From assembly GCF_936943645.1 (NCBI RefSeq), contig NZ_CAKZJO010000107.1:1-64000 (forward strand): a DNA stretch of 64,000 nt, in the 5' to 3' direction. This document shows positions 35,452 through 44,368 of this stretch, piece by piece. How positions within the stretch are numbered: the stretch's first letter is position 1; each line of letters opens with the position of its first letter. The stretch comes from an uncultured Bradyrhizobium sp. (GTDB taxonomy: Bacteria > Pseudomonadota > Alphaproteobacteria > Rhizobiales > Xanthobacteraceae). A program made the position numbers and the translations under genes. The notes under the pieces are model-generated. The model saw only the letters and a list, made by a program, of their open reading frames with translations. It had not been told where the DNA came from and searched no databases.

Positions 35452-36446
35452 CCGATCCGTGTCTTGAGCTGCTTGATCACGTCCGGAATCGTGCGCCCCT
35501 CGGCGCGCGCCTGGAACGTCAGCGCCATACGATGCTTCAGCACGGGCTCGGCGAGGTCGAGCACGTCGTCGACCGAGGGCGCAAGGCGCCCGTCGATCAG
35601 CGCACGCGCGCGCACCGCCAGCATGAGGGATTGGCTGGCGCGCGGGCCGGGGCCCCAGGCGATGAACTTGCCGGCTTCGCCGGCGTCCGGACCCGGGCGG
35701 GCCGAGCGCACCAGCGACAGGATGGCTTCGACCACGGAATCGCCGACCGGCAGGCGGCGGATTAGCCGCTGCGCGGTGATCAGCGCGTCCGCCGTCATCG
35801 CGCCCTTGGCAAGCGTTTCCTCGGCGCCGGTCGTCTCGAACAGGATGCGGCGTTCGGCGTCGCGATCGGGATAGTCGACGTCGATTTCCATCAAGAAGCG
35901 GTCGAGCTGCGCTTCGGGCAGCGGGTAGGTGCCTTCCTGCTCAAGCGGATTTTGCGTCGCGAGCACGTGGAAGGGCTTTGGCAGATCGTGGCGCGCGCCG
36001 GCGACGGTGATGTGCTGCTCCTGCATCGCCTGCAGCAGCGCCGATTGCGTGCGCGGTGAGGCGCGGTTGATCTCGTCGGCCATCAGCAGCTGCGCGAACA
36101 CCGGCCCCGAAATGAAGCGGAAGGCGCGCTTGCCCGCGGTGCTCTCGTCCAGCACTTCGGCGCCGAGGATGTCCGACGGCATCAGATCGGGCGTGAACTG
36201 GATGCGCTTGGCATCGAGGCCGAGCGTGACGCCGAGCGTCTCGACCAGCTTGGTCTTGGCAAGGCCGGGCACGCCGATCAGCAGCGCGTGGCCGCCGGAG
36301 AGGATGGTGACCAGCGTGTTCTCGATCACCCGGTCCTGGCCGAAGATGATGGACGCGATCGCATCCTTCGCGGCGCGAATCTGGCTCGACACCTGCTCGG
36401 CCGAACGGACGATCCCGTCCTCGAGTTTCTCGACACTCTCCGCCAT
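35448..36446 (-). CDS. MoxR-family AAA+ ATPase
   Basis: This is a 332-residue AAA_3 ATPase. Walker A is GVPGLAKTKLVETLG, Walker B is LLMADEINRASPRTQSALLQAMQE, sensor 1 lies in VLATQNPLEQEGTYPLPEAQLDRF, and a C-terminal AAA lid follows. ATG 36446 has AAGGAG seven bases upstream, so the frame to 36470 is not used. MoxR ATPases act as chaperones for the maturation or activation of VWA-containing partners, here the DUF58 and BatA-like products encoded downstream. Confidence 0.93.
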   Translation of the reverse strand: MAESVEKLEDGIVRSAEQVSSQIRAAKDAIASIIFGQDRVIENTLVTILSGGHALLIGVPGLAKTKLVETLGVTLGLDAKRIQFTPDLMPSDILGAEVLDESTAGKRAFRFISGPVFAQLLMADEINRASPRTQSALLQAMQEQHITVAGARHDLPKPFHVLATQNPLEQEGTYPLPEAQLDRFLMEIDVDYPDRDAERRILFETTGAEETLAKGAMTADALITAQRLIRRLPVGDSVVEAILSLVRSARPGPDAGEAGKFIAWGPGPRASQSLMLAVRARALIDGRLAPSVDDVLDLAEPVLKHRMALTFQARAEGRTIPDVIKQLKTRIG

Positions 36447-36713
36447 CCGTTCGCTCCTTAAGCCCGCCATGCGGCTCGGGCCGTCATGTCACCACATCGC
36501 GCAGGTCATCATTTCAGCTCATGGGCCTTATGCTAGACTTGCAGGAAGGCCATGTATTCGTTGAATTAACCTATCCCCACCTTATCGGCTTCGGGTTATG
36601 TACGGCATCACGAAGTGGCGACTTCCACACCGGGCCAATCCGGGGTGGAACCGTTGACCCGAGTACAACGTAGACCTGCACCAATCGTGCCAAAGACAAA
36701 GTCAGGGCAAACC

Positions 36714-37325
36714 ATGGCGAACCAAGGGCAGAGCGCCGATCGTGGTCTCGAGGGGCTGACGGCCGCTGCCAAAAATGCTGCCAATGCCGAAGGCGGCAAG
36801 AAAGGCCTGCCGCCGGTCCATCTGTGGAATCCGCCGTTTTGCGGCGATCTCGACATCCGAATCGCTTCCGATGGTACTTGGTTCTACTTGGGGACGCCAA
36901 TCGGACGTCCCGCGCTGGTGCGCCTGTTTTCGACCGTCCTCAAGCGCGAAGGTGACAAGCATTTTCTGGTCACGCCGGTGGAGAAGGTCGGCATCCGCGT
37001 CGATGACGCGCCCTTCATGGCGGTCGAGATGCAGAAGGACGGCGAGGGGAAGCATCGCGTGCTGCGATTCCGCACCAATGTCGACGACTGGGTCACCTGC
37101 GATGCCGCGCACCGGCTGCGTTTCGAGCAGGCCAAGGACGGCGGGCTGACGCCGTATCTGCACGTCCGCGCCGATCTCTGGGCCAAGGTGACAAGGGCGC
37201 TGTATTACGACCTGGTTGACATGGGCGAGGAGCGGACGGTCGATGGCCAGCCGATGTTCGGCGTCGAATCATCCGGCGAATTCTTCGCCATGGCCGATGC
37301 GGAGCAGGTGAGGGCCGCGCTTTGA
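36714..37325 (+). CDS. DUF1285 family protein
   Basis: The 203-residue protein has the DUF1285 core PVHLWNPPFCGDLDIRIASDGTWFYLGTPIGRPALVRLFSTVLKREGDKHFLVTPVEKVGIRVDDAPFMAVEM. ATG 36714 follows a leader that diverges from the MoxR operon. It is the first gene of a conserved string with CoA pyrophosphatase, DUF6111 and CCA-adding enzyme genes. The function is unknown. Confidence 0.88.
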   Translation: MANQGQSADRGLEGLTAAAKNAANAEGGKKGLPPVHLWNPPFCGDLDIRIASDGTWFYLGTPIGRPALVRLFSTVLKREGDKHFLVTPVEKVGIRVDDAPFMAVEMQKDGEGKHRVLRFRTNVDDWVTCDAAHRLRFEQAKDGGLTPYLHVRADLWAKVTRALYYDLVDMGEERTVDGQPMFGVESSGEFFAMADAEQVRAAL

Positions 37326-37993
37326 CCAAGCCTATCCTGAAGAGTGATCCGGCGACTTTGGGTGCGGCGGATTTCTTCGCCCGCTCGAAGGCGAAGCTCG
37401 GCTTCGACGTACCGGCCGCCCTCTACGATCCCAACATCGTTCCGGCCTCGGGCGATCCCGGCACCGACAAGATGCTGGAGATCGTCGCGCGCGAGCAGCC
37501 GGTGCGCCCCGCGGCGGTCCTGATCGCGGTGGTCGACCATCCGGAGCCGACTATTCTCCTGACGCAGCGCTCGGCGCATCTGAACGACCATGCCGGCCAG
37601 ATCGCCTTTCCCGGCGGCAAGATCGATGCGACCGATTCCTCGCCGCTCGACGCGGCGCTGCGCGAGGCCGAGGAGGAGGTCGGGCTCTCCAGGGATTACG
37701 TCGAGCCGATCGGCTATCTCGATCTCTACGGCACCGCGTTCGGCTTCCGCATCCTGCCGACGGTTGCAAAGGTGCGGCCGGGCTTTTCGCTCACCATCAA
37801 CCAATCCGAGGTTGATGACGCCTTCGAGGTGCCGCTATCCTTCCTGATGAACCCGGTGAACCATCAGGTGCACAGCAAGGAATTCCGCGGCATGGAGCGG
37901 TTCTATTACGCCATGCCGTTCGCGGAACGTTACATCTGGGGCGCGACCGCCGGAATGCTGCGTGTGCTGTATGAGCGGATCTATTCATCATGA
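37322..37993 (+). CDS. CoA pyrophosphatase (NUDIX, NudL-like)
   Basis: The 223-residue protein carries the CoA-specific NUDIX pattern. LTQRSAHLNDHAGQIAFPGGKIDATDSSPLDAALREAEEEVGL combines the NudL-type LxxHxGQxxFPGG motif with the Nudix box, and WGATAGMLRVLYERI closes the domain. It hydrolyses CoA or oxidised CoA to 3',5'-ADP and phosphopantetheine derivatives. Translation appears to start at TTG 37322, overlapping the stop of the previous gene by four bases, so coupling may compensate for the weak start. Confidence 0.9.
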   Translation: MTKPILKSDPATLGAADFFARSKAKLGFDVPAALYDPNIVPASGDPGTDKMLEIVAREQPVRPAAVLIAVVDHPEPTILLTQRSAHLNDHAGQIAFPGGKIDATDSSPLDAALREAEEEVGLSRDYVEPIGYLDLYGTAFGFRILPTVAKVRPGFSLTINQSEVDDAFEVPLSFLMNPVNHQVHSKEFRGMERFYYAMPFAERYIWGATAGMLRVLYERIYSS

Positions 37994-38253
37994 TCCGGCC
38001 GGTTCTGACCGAGATCGGAATCTTCCTCATTCCCTTTGCCGTCTATGCGCTGTTCCTGGCCGCGACGCGCTCCGGCCTGTTCGCGCGCTCGTCCTGGCCG
38101 GTCACCGTGGTCGCGCGCCTCGTCCTGGCTGCGCTCGTGCTTGTCATCGCGGGGCTGATCGGCTTTGCGCATTTCTCCGGCGCCGCCCCGGATTCGACCT
38201 ACGTTCCCGCCCATATCGAGAACGGCAGGCTGGTGCCGGGCGTGGAGAAATAG
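37990..38253 (+). CDS. DUF6111 small membrane protein
   Basis: The 87-residue protein has two hydrophobic helices (TEIGIFLIPFAVYALFLAA and SWPVTVVARLVLAALVLVIAGLIGFAHF) and a conserved short tail YVPAHIENGRLVPGVEK. It matches DUF6111 from the same gene neighbourhood. It overlaps the NUDIX gene by four bases. The function is unknown. Confidence 0.85.
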   Translation: MIRPVLTEIGIFLIPFAVYALFLAATRSGLFARSSWPVTVVARLVLAALVLVIAGLIGFAHFSGAAPDSTYVPAHIENGRLVPGVEK

Positions 38254-38263
38254 GGACAGCACG

Positions 38264-39520
38264 ATGAGCGCGGAGCCGATACTCGCTGATGCGCCCTGGC
38301 TGACCGCAGGCGGGACCGCGCGTGTCCTTTCGCTGCTCAACGCGGACGGCGAGGAGGCCCGCGTCGTCGGCGGCGCGGTGCGCAACGCGCTGCTCGGTCT
38401 TGTGCCCGGCGACATCGACATCGCGACCACGGCGCGGCCCGAGGAGGTGGTGCGGCGCGCCAAGGCCGCCGGCATCAAGGCTGTGCCGACCGGCATCGAT
38501 CACGGCACCGTCACGCTGGTCATCGACAGCCATCCCTATGAGGTCACGACTCTGCGCGAGGATACCGAGACCTTCGGCCGCAAGGCCAAGGTGGCGTTCG
38601 GCCGCGACTGGGTGAAGGATGCCGAGCGGCGCGACTTCACCATGAACGGCCTGTCGGTCGACGCGCGCGGCGTGGTCTATGACCATGTCGGCGGCATCGC
38701 CGACGCGAAGGCCCGCCGCGTGCGCTTCATCGGCGATCCCGACCAGCGTATCGCCGAAGACTATCTGCGCATCCTGCGCTTCTTCCGCATCCACGCCGCC
38801 TTCGGCGCCGGCGAGCCCGATCGTGACGGCACGCTCGCCTGCATCCGTGGCCGCGCCGGACTTGCCAGCCTGTCGGCCGAGCGCGTGCGGATGGAGATGC
38901 TGAAGCTGCTGGTGACATCGGGCGCATCCGCGGCCGCGCTGGCCATGGCCGAGGGCGGCTTGCTGCAGGCGCTGGTCGGTGGCGTCGTCTACACCGGGCC
39001 GCTGGCGACGATGATCGCGATCGAGCGCGAGCTCGGCCTCGCCGCCAGCAGCACGCGGCGCCTCGCCGCGCTGACCGTCGCCGTGACCGAGGATGCCAAG
39101 CGCGTCGCCGCGCGCCTGCGGCTCTCCAACGCCGAGACCAAGGCGCTGGATTCGATGGGGCACCGGTGGTGGCGCCTCGCCACCAAGGACGAAGCCAATG
39201 CGCGGCGACTGCTCTACCGGCTCGGTGCCGAGCGCTATCACGATCGCGTGTTGCTCGGCTGGGCGAGGAGCGGCGGCGACGTCACTTCAACGCATTGGCG
39301 CGCGCTCGCCGAGCTGCCGCAGCGCTGGATTGCGCCGAAATTCCCGCTGAAGGCCGCCGACTTCATCGCGCGCGGACTCGCCGAAGGACCTGCGCTTGGA
39401 CATGTGTTGACGCTCGCCGAGGACGCTTGGCTTGCGGCGGATTTTCCCTTGGAGGAAGCCGCGCTCGCTGCCATCGCCGATCAAGCTGCGGCCCGCGTCA
39501 GCCGCGATGAGAGAACGTGA
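38264..39520 (+). CDS. cca: CCA tRNA nucleotidyltransferase
   Basis: This 418-residue class II nucleotidyltransferase adds or repairs the CCA 3' end of tRNAs. Motif A is VVGGAVRNALLGLVPGDIDIATTA, with the GDxD catalytic aspartates. Motif B is RRDFTMNGLSVD, and the downstream family block is DPDQRIAEDYLRILRFFRIHAAF. ATG 38264 fits the family start; the frame upstream lies inside the DUF6111 gene. A C-terminal tRNA-body domain fills residues from about 220. The poly(A) polymerase subgroup of the same fold cannot be excluded by motif alone. Confidence 0.92.
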   Translation: MSAEPILADAPWLTAGGTARVLSLLNADGEEARVVGGAVRNALLGLVPGDIDIATTARPEEVVRRAKAAGIKAVPTGIDHGTVTLVIDSHPYEVTTLREDTETFGRKAKVAFGRDWVKDAERRDFTMNGLSVDARGVVYDHVGGIADAKARRVRFIGDPDQRIAEDYLRILRFFRIHAAFGAGEPDRDGTLACIRGRAGLASLSAERVRMEMLKLLVTSGASAAALAMAEGGLLQALVGGVVYTGPLATMIAIERELGLAASSTRRLAALTVAVTEDAKRVAARLRLSNAETKALDSMGHRWWRLATKDEANARRLLYRLGAERYHDRVLLGWARSGGDVTSTHWRALAELPQRWIAPKFPLKAADFIARGLAEGPALGHVLTLAEDAWLAADFPLEEAALAAIADQAAARVSRDERT

Positions 39521-40287
39521 CCATCGTCTCAGCCTTCGCCGACATCTCGATCTTTCAGCTCCTGCTGGTCGCGTTGATGGCGTTGTTTGCTTCGATCATC
39601 GGTGGTCTCGCCGGTTACGGCACCGGCGCGCTGATGCCGCTGGTGCTGGTGCCGCTGGTCGGCGCCGAGCCCGTGGTGCCGATCATCGCGATCTCGGCCA
39701 TCTTCACCAATTGCAGTCGCGCGATCGCTTACCTGCGCTACGCCGACCGCCGCCGTGCGCTGATTGTGCTGGCCTGTGCCGCGCTGACGACCGCACTCGG
39801 CGCCTACGGCTACACGCGGCTGACCAACGCGGGAGCGGCGCTCGTGATCGGCACCATGCTGATCCTGAGCGTGCCGCTGCGCCGGGTGCTCCGCCGCCGA
39901 AGCGTGCGGATCGGCGACGGCGGCCTTGCCGCCGGTTCTGTCGGCTACGGCGTGCTGGTCGGCGGCACCTCCGGCTCCGGCGTGATCCTGCTCTCGCTGT
40001 TGATGGCCGCGGGCCTCGAAGGCGCGGCCGTGATCGCGACCGACGCGATGATCTCGCTCGGTACCGGACTCATCAAGATCTCGGTGTTCGGGCTCGCCGG
40101 TGCCGTCACCGCGCAGGTGCTCGCCTTCGCGCTGCTGATCGGAGGGATCGCGATCCCCGGCGCCTTCCTCGCAAAGGCTTTTGTCGAGCGGATGCCGGTG
40201 CACATCCACACCGCGATCCTCGATGTCGCGGTGATCACGGGCGGGCTGGTGATGATCTCGGCGGCGGCGAGGCAACTCGTCGGGTAG
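39517..40287 (+). CDS. TauE/SafE-family membrane permease
   Basis: The 256-residue protein has about eight hydrophobic helices and the two TauE/SafE half-repeats (SIIGGLAGYGTGALMPLVLVPLVGAEPVVPIIAISAIFTN and its partner near AGLEGAAVIATDAMISLGTGLIKISVFG). The family exports sulfite or organosulfonates or transports related anions. It starts at GTG 39517, overlapping the cca stop by four bases. Its last 53 bases overlap the convergent membrane protein gene at 40235. Confidence 0.88.
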   Translation: MTIVSAFADISIFQLLLVALMALFASIIGGLAGYGTGALMPLVLVPLVGAEPVVPIIAISAIFTNCSRAIAYLRYADRRRALIVLACAALTTALGAYGYTRLTNAGAALVIGTMLILSVPLRRVLRRRSVRIGDGGLAAGSVGYGVLVGGTSGSGVILLSLLMAAGLEGAAVIATDAMISLGTGLIKISVFGLAGAVTAQVLAFALLIGGIAIPGAFLAKAFVERMPVHIHTAILDVAVITGGLVMISAAARQLVG

Positions 40288-41395
40288 ACGCCTCGATCGG
40301 CATCAGCTGCGCAAACAAGAGCGTCCAGAGAGTCAGCGCGCAGATCGGGATCACATAGTACTGGGTGTAGATCGGGTGGGTGACGAAGAAGGCCAGATTG
40401 ATCGCAAGTCCGCTTCCGAGCAGCAGCCCGAGACGGCTCCGACCCCGCCGCCAGATCCATACGGTCCAACCGGCGGAAAGAAGAATCAGGAGCGACTGCG
40501 GGTCGCCGAGATAGGATCGAATGGTCTCAGCGTCGAGCGAAGGAGGAACCACATCGCCGGCGCTATAGGTGGTCGCGAAGGGACTGCCGGCGTTGATGGC
40601 GTTGGCCGCGAGGGTCGGCATCATGCCGATCACGAGCGCGACGGCGAACAGCGCTCCTTCGAGAAATTGCGGCGTCTTGCGTGCCGCCAGAAAGGCGATC
40701 AGCAGGTAGATGCAATAGCCGGCCGACAGCAGCAGGTTCGGCACCCGCATGTTGACCGCGATGCCGATCAAGAAGCCGGTGACCAGAATGAGAAGCATTC
40801 TCGGCATTTGCCGTTCTTCGGCGAACAGCCGGGCCGTCAGCCATCCGGCGGCGGCGCAGAGCACCATGGTCGGTGCGATCGAGTAACTCGCCTTGACTGG
40901 ATTGATCATCACGTAGATGGCGACAAAGCCAAAGGCGGTCGCGATGGCCAGTTGCGCTCTCGATCGCGACAGCCAGATCGCGGCGCCGGCAAACAGGAAG
41001 ATCACCAGCGTGCAGATGGCATAAAGCGGAACGACCTGATGGCCGGAGGGGAACAGTGCCAGCACGAGGCCGGTGCCGGGAGGGTACTGCAGGACCAGCT
41101 TGCCGGTCTCCGGCATTGCCGTGTGGCACACCGGGCCCTGGCCATCGCGCCAGGTCGGCAGCTTCTTCATCTTTGCGACGAAATAACCATCGTCATCCCG
41201 CGCGAAGCTCGTATCGAGGCCGTCGAGACCAAAGCGCTGGAACAGATGCGCTTGCCTGAGGTAGCAGATGTCGTCGTTGACGCCGCGATCTTCGGACCAT
41301 CGCGACATCGAGAACAGGTGGCTGGCAAGGATCGCGGCACAGAGCAGGATGCCGATCGCCTTGCCGAGACGCAGCGAGCCTTCAGATCGGGTCAA
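40235..41395 (-). CDS. Polytopic membrane protein, glycosyltransferase-39-like
   Basis: The 386-residue protein has about ten hydrophobic segments. After the first helix, the loop SEDRGVNDDICYLRQAHLFQRFGLDGLDTSFARDDDGYFVAK carries an acidic cluster, as in GT-C glycosyltransferases. It overlaps the GT2 gene upstream by four bases (ATGA). The probable role is transfer of a sugar from the lipid carrier made by that enzyme. The assignment is inferred from topology and neighbours, since sequence motifs are weak. Confidence 0.75.
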   Translation of the reverse strand: MTRSEGSLRLGKAIGILLCAAILASHLFSMSRWSEDRGVNDDICYLRQAHLFQRFGLDGLDTSFARDDDGYFVAKMKKLPTWRDGQGPVCHTAMPETGKLVLQYPPGTGLVLALFPSGHQVVPLYAICTLVIFLFAGAAIWLSRSRAQLAIATAFGFVAIYVMINPVKASYSIAPTMVLCAAAGWLTARLFAEERQMPRMLLILVTGFLIGIAVNMRVPNLLLSAGYCIYLLIAFLAARKTPQFLEGALFAVALVIGMMPTLAANAINAGSPFATTYSAGDVVPPSLDAETIRSYLGDPQSLLILLSAGWTVWIWRRGRSRLGLLLGSGLAINLAFFVTHPIYTQYYVIPICALTLWTLLFAQLMPIEASTRRVASPPPRSSPARP

Positions 41396-42468
41396 GGCCG
41401 CTTGTCCTGCGGGGGGACGCTGAGGCCATTCAGGTCTCCATCCCCCCGCGGTGTGCGCGCTTGCGGATTGACGCCAGCGGGCGTGGCCGGCTCCTCGCCG
41501 TCATGCCCGCGCCGTTCGATCGCATCGACGACAAACAGCGGCCTCTCCTTGCTGCTCAGATAGATCCTGCCGACATATTCGCCGATGATGCTGAGCGAAA
41601 CGAGCTGGAAAAGCGAGGCCAAAATCGTCGAGATCATCAGGCTGGTCCAGCCCGGCACGACCTCCAGATACATCCAGGAATAGAGGGAATAGCCGGCGAC
41701 GACCTGCAGAACCAGAAACATGCCGAGCGCTGCCAGCGACGAGAACCGCAGCAGCACCATGGAATAGCCGAGAAAGGCGTCAGTCGCGAAGGCGAGCATC
41801 TTGCGGAGCGGGTATTTGGTCCTCCCGGCGAAGCGTTCCTGCCGGTCATAGACGAACGGCACCTGCCTGAAACCGAGCGAAGCGACCATGCCGCGGATGA
41901 ACCTGTCCCGCTCCGGCATCCGGGCAACGAGGTCGGCAACGCGACGGGACATCAGGCGGAAGTCGCCGGTATCCCTGGGGATGATGATGTCGGTGGTGCG
42001 TTCGAGCAGGCGATAGAACAGGCTGGCGGACTTCTTCTTGAACCAGCCTTCGCCGGCTCGGCTGCGCCTCTGGCCGTAAACCACATCGGCGCGGGTTTCC
42101 CGCATGCGCTCCAGCATCGGGCCGACCAGCTCCGGCGGGTCCTGCAGATCGGCGTCGATGACCAGAACCACGCTTCCCTTGACGGCAGCGAGGCCTGCGG
42201 TGAGTGCGATCTGATGCCCGAAATTCCGCGACAACCGGATGCCCGTAACCTGGCCGCACTTTGCGATCTCGTCGCGGATCGCGTCCCATGTGTTGTCGGT
42301 CGAGCCGTCGTCGATGAGAATGATCTCGTAGTCGTCGCCGAAGATGGCCGCCGCGCTGGCGCGGCAGCGCTCGACGAGATGTGCAATTCCTTCCTGCTCG
42401 TTGAAGCAGGGCACCACGATCGACAGGAACGGCGTGTCAGGCGAAGTCGTAAGCGATGCGTGTGTCAT
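41392..42468 (-). CDS. GtrB-like polyprenyl-phosphate glycosyltransferase (GT2)
   Basis: The 358-residue protein has a GT2 catalytic domain (LSIVVPCFNEQEGIAHLVERC, IILIDDGSTDNTWDAI, VVLVIDADLQDPPELV, DTGDFRLMSRRVADLVARMPERDRFIRGMV). Two C-terminal membrane helices follow (SMVLLRFSSLAALGMFLVLQVVAGYSLYSWMYLEVVPGWTSLMISTILASLFQLVSLSIIGEYVGRIYL). This is the GtrB/DpmL layout, making undecaprenyl-phosphate-linked sugar at the inner membrane. ATG 42468 fits the family; the frame to 42591 is not needed. It sits between two polytopic proteins on the same strand. Confidence 0.92.
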   Translation of the reverse strand: MTHASLTTSPDTPFLSIVVPCFNEQEGIAHLVERCRASAAAIFGDDYEIILIDDGSTDNTWDAIRDEIAKCGQVTGIRLSRNFGHQIALTAGLAAVKGSVVLVIDADLQDPPELVGPMLERMRETRADVVYGQRRSRAGEGWFKKKSASLFYRLLERTTDIIIPRDTGDFRLMSRRVADLVARMPERDRFIRGMVASLGFRQVPFVYDRQERFAGRTKYPLRKMLAFATDAFLGYSMVLLRFSSLAALGMFLVLQVVAGYSLYSWMYLEVVPGWTSLMISTILASLFQLVSLSIIGEYVGRIYLSSKERPLFVVDAIERRGHDGEEPATPAGVNPQARTPRGDGDLNGLSVPPQDKRP

Positions 42469-42481
42469 GGAACACCGTACC

Positions 42482-44107
42482 TCAGGGCGACGAACGCAGC
42501 GCTGCGGGATCCAAACCGTTGATGATCTGAAACCCCACGCAGGCAGGGTCGGGACGCGTATAGAGTCCGACGCTGAGGCAGCCTCCGGCATGTTTCGCCC
42601 ATGCCTCTGCCAGCGGTGTGAGGGTGCCGGTCCGCGCCGTCTCCATGTTCATCAACTGCCGTTGCAGGGTTTCGAGAAGGGGGCCGCGTGAAGGTTCGTC
42701 CCCGCGGTAGCGGACGGAAATCGTATTGGTCACGCCGAGGGCCGTCAGAAATTGCGGGAGCGAGTGGACGCCTTCATAGGCGAGCGGTCCTCCGGCCTCG
42801 ATGATGATGGGCTGGTCGGGCGACGCCTTCGCAAGCTGCGCGAGCCTCTGCACTTCCGTGAAGAACCCGTTGGTGGTTTCGATATTGCGTTTGACGGCCG
42901 AGGCGAGCGCTGGCGGCTGGCCGAGATGGCTCGTCACCAGGAAGAAGACGACGAAGAAGGCGGCGGCGCACAGTGCATGATCCACGGTTCGCTTGGGGTA
43001 ACGAGGCCCCACCTTGTGCGCGATCTCGGCGATCAGGATGCATGCCGTGAGCGGGATCAGCAGCATCGCCGGAAAGTCATAGCGGTTGTTGTGCGGAAAC
43101 AGCATGCGGTAGAGCCCGCACTGGGCGGCGTACATGGCGAGCAGGAAGGCATAGGCCGCGAACGCCGGCGCCGAGTCCCGAACCCGCTCCTTCCAGCTGC
43201 GGGCCGGGATGATCTTGAGCAGTTGAAGGACGGCGATCGGCAGGACCCACACCCACCAGGTGCGCGCAACGCCGTCGATCAGGCCGAGCAGCGCGTAACG
43301 CACCGTGACGATGGGGCCGGCGGATCGACCGTAATAATCCGCGCCTGCCGAGCGCATCTCCCGAACGACGACAACGCCGATGGCCACAATATAAGCCATC
43401 AGCAGCAGCCCGAGCGCAGCGACAAACAACAGGGGCAGGCGGCGGGTCACGACCGCATAGCCAAGGACAAAAGCCGGGAGGCCAGCGGCGACCGGGACGA
43501 AGGTTTCCTTGAGACCCGCGAGGATGATGGCAAACAGGATGAGCGCGACGGCTGCGCAGAGCCTCGACCTGCGCCCTTCGGCAAACAGGATGGCGTCGGC
43601 TGCGAACAGCATCAGCCCAAGACAGGCCGTGCCGAAGATCTCCGAAGGCCCCAGCCGCGACCAGACATCGGCCCACATGGGCAGGACCGCGATGGCCGCG
43701 GTCAGGGCGCCGCTGAGCCACACGCCGATGAACCGCACAAGCCCCCACCAGATCGAAGCGAGGAAGATGGCGAAGCAGGCGCTGTTCACCAGATACCAGA
43801 GGTGGACATCCGCGCCGAACAGGGATGTTTCCGTGAGTTTCAGGATGTAGAAGGTCGGACGAAAACGGCCCTGCAACTGGCCGACCTCGGTCTTGGTGAT
43901 CAGCGTTTGCCATATCTCGCCGAACGGCAGTCGCAGATCGGACCCCAGATAGGTGAAGACCTCGTGGTCGTCGATCAAGCCCCAGTTCGCCTGGGTGATC
44001 TGCCTACCCGTCAGCGCGAGAGAAAAGGCGCAAGCCAGCATCGCGACGACGAGGAATTGGTGAATGCGGCCTTTGGGAAAAAGCAGCCGTTCAGCTATCG
44101 GTTTCAT
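42482..44107 (-). CDS. Large polytopic membrane protein, probable GT-C glycosyltransferase
   Basis: The 541-residue protein has about eleven hydrophobic helices (for example FLVVAMLACAFSLALTGRQI and LFAADAILFAEGRRSRLCAAVALILFAIILAGL). The first periplasmic loop is acidic/aromatic (ANWGLIDDHEVFTYLGSDLRLPFGEIWQTLI), and the C-terminal domain is periplasmic (EAGGPLAYEGVHSLPQFLTALGVTNTISVRY). It is the first gene of the three-gene cassette, separated by 13 bases from the GT2 gene. The arrangement resembles O-antigen or lipid-A modification cassettes, but no exact family is recognised. Confidence 0.78.
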   Translation of the reverse strand: MKPIAERLLFPKGRIHQFLVVAMLACAFSLALTGRQITQANWGLIDDHEVFTYLGSDLRLPFGEIWQTLITKTEVGQLQGRFRPTFYILKLTETSLFGADVHLWYLVNSACFAIFLASIWWGLVRFIGVWLSGALTAAIAVLPMWADVWSRLGPSEIFGTACLGLMLFAADAILFAEGRRSRLCAAVALILFAIILAGLKETFVPVAAGLPAFVLGYAVVTRRLPLLFVAALGLLLMAYIVAIGVVVVREMRSAGADYYGRSAGPIVTVRYALLGLIDGVARTWWVWVLPIAVLQLLKIIPARSWKERVRDSAPAFAAYAFLLAMYAAQCGLYRMLFPHNNRYDFPAMLLIPLTACILIAEIAHKVGPRYPKRTVDHALCAAAFFVVFFLVTSHLGQPPALASAVKRNIETTNGFFTEVQRLAQLAKASPDQPIIIEAGGPLAYEGVHSLPQFLTALGVTNTISVRYRGDEPSRGPLLETLQRQLMNMETARTGTLTPLAEAWAKHAGGCLSVGLYTRPDPACVGFQIINGLDPAALRSSP

Positions 44108-44368
44108 CTAAATAAGAGTTGGTGCCCCATCAACTTTCGATTGGTCGTACCCTACAGGTTGCACCCTTGCAAGCCGCGCGCCTCCGGAAAAGCACGGCCG
44201 CCATTGGACTTTCGAAAGCCGTGGAGCCAGCACTGCGACCCTGCTCGTCGTTATTCAGCCGGTATCCGATGTGGTAGTTTGAGATCAGCGATCTGAACGA
44301 CGCGGCTCCCGACTCGCCGGCACAGTCGGGCAGGGCGATCGTTCCGTGCAAACGAGGGAGGACAGCGC

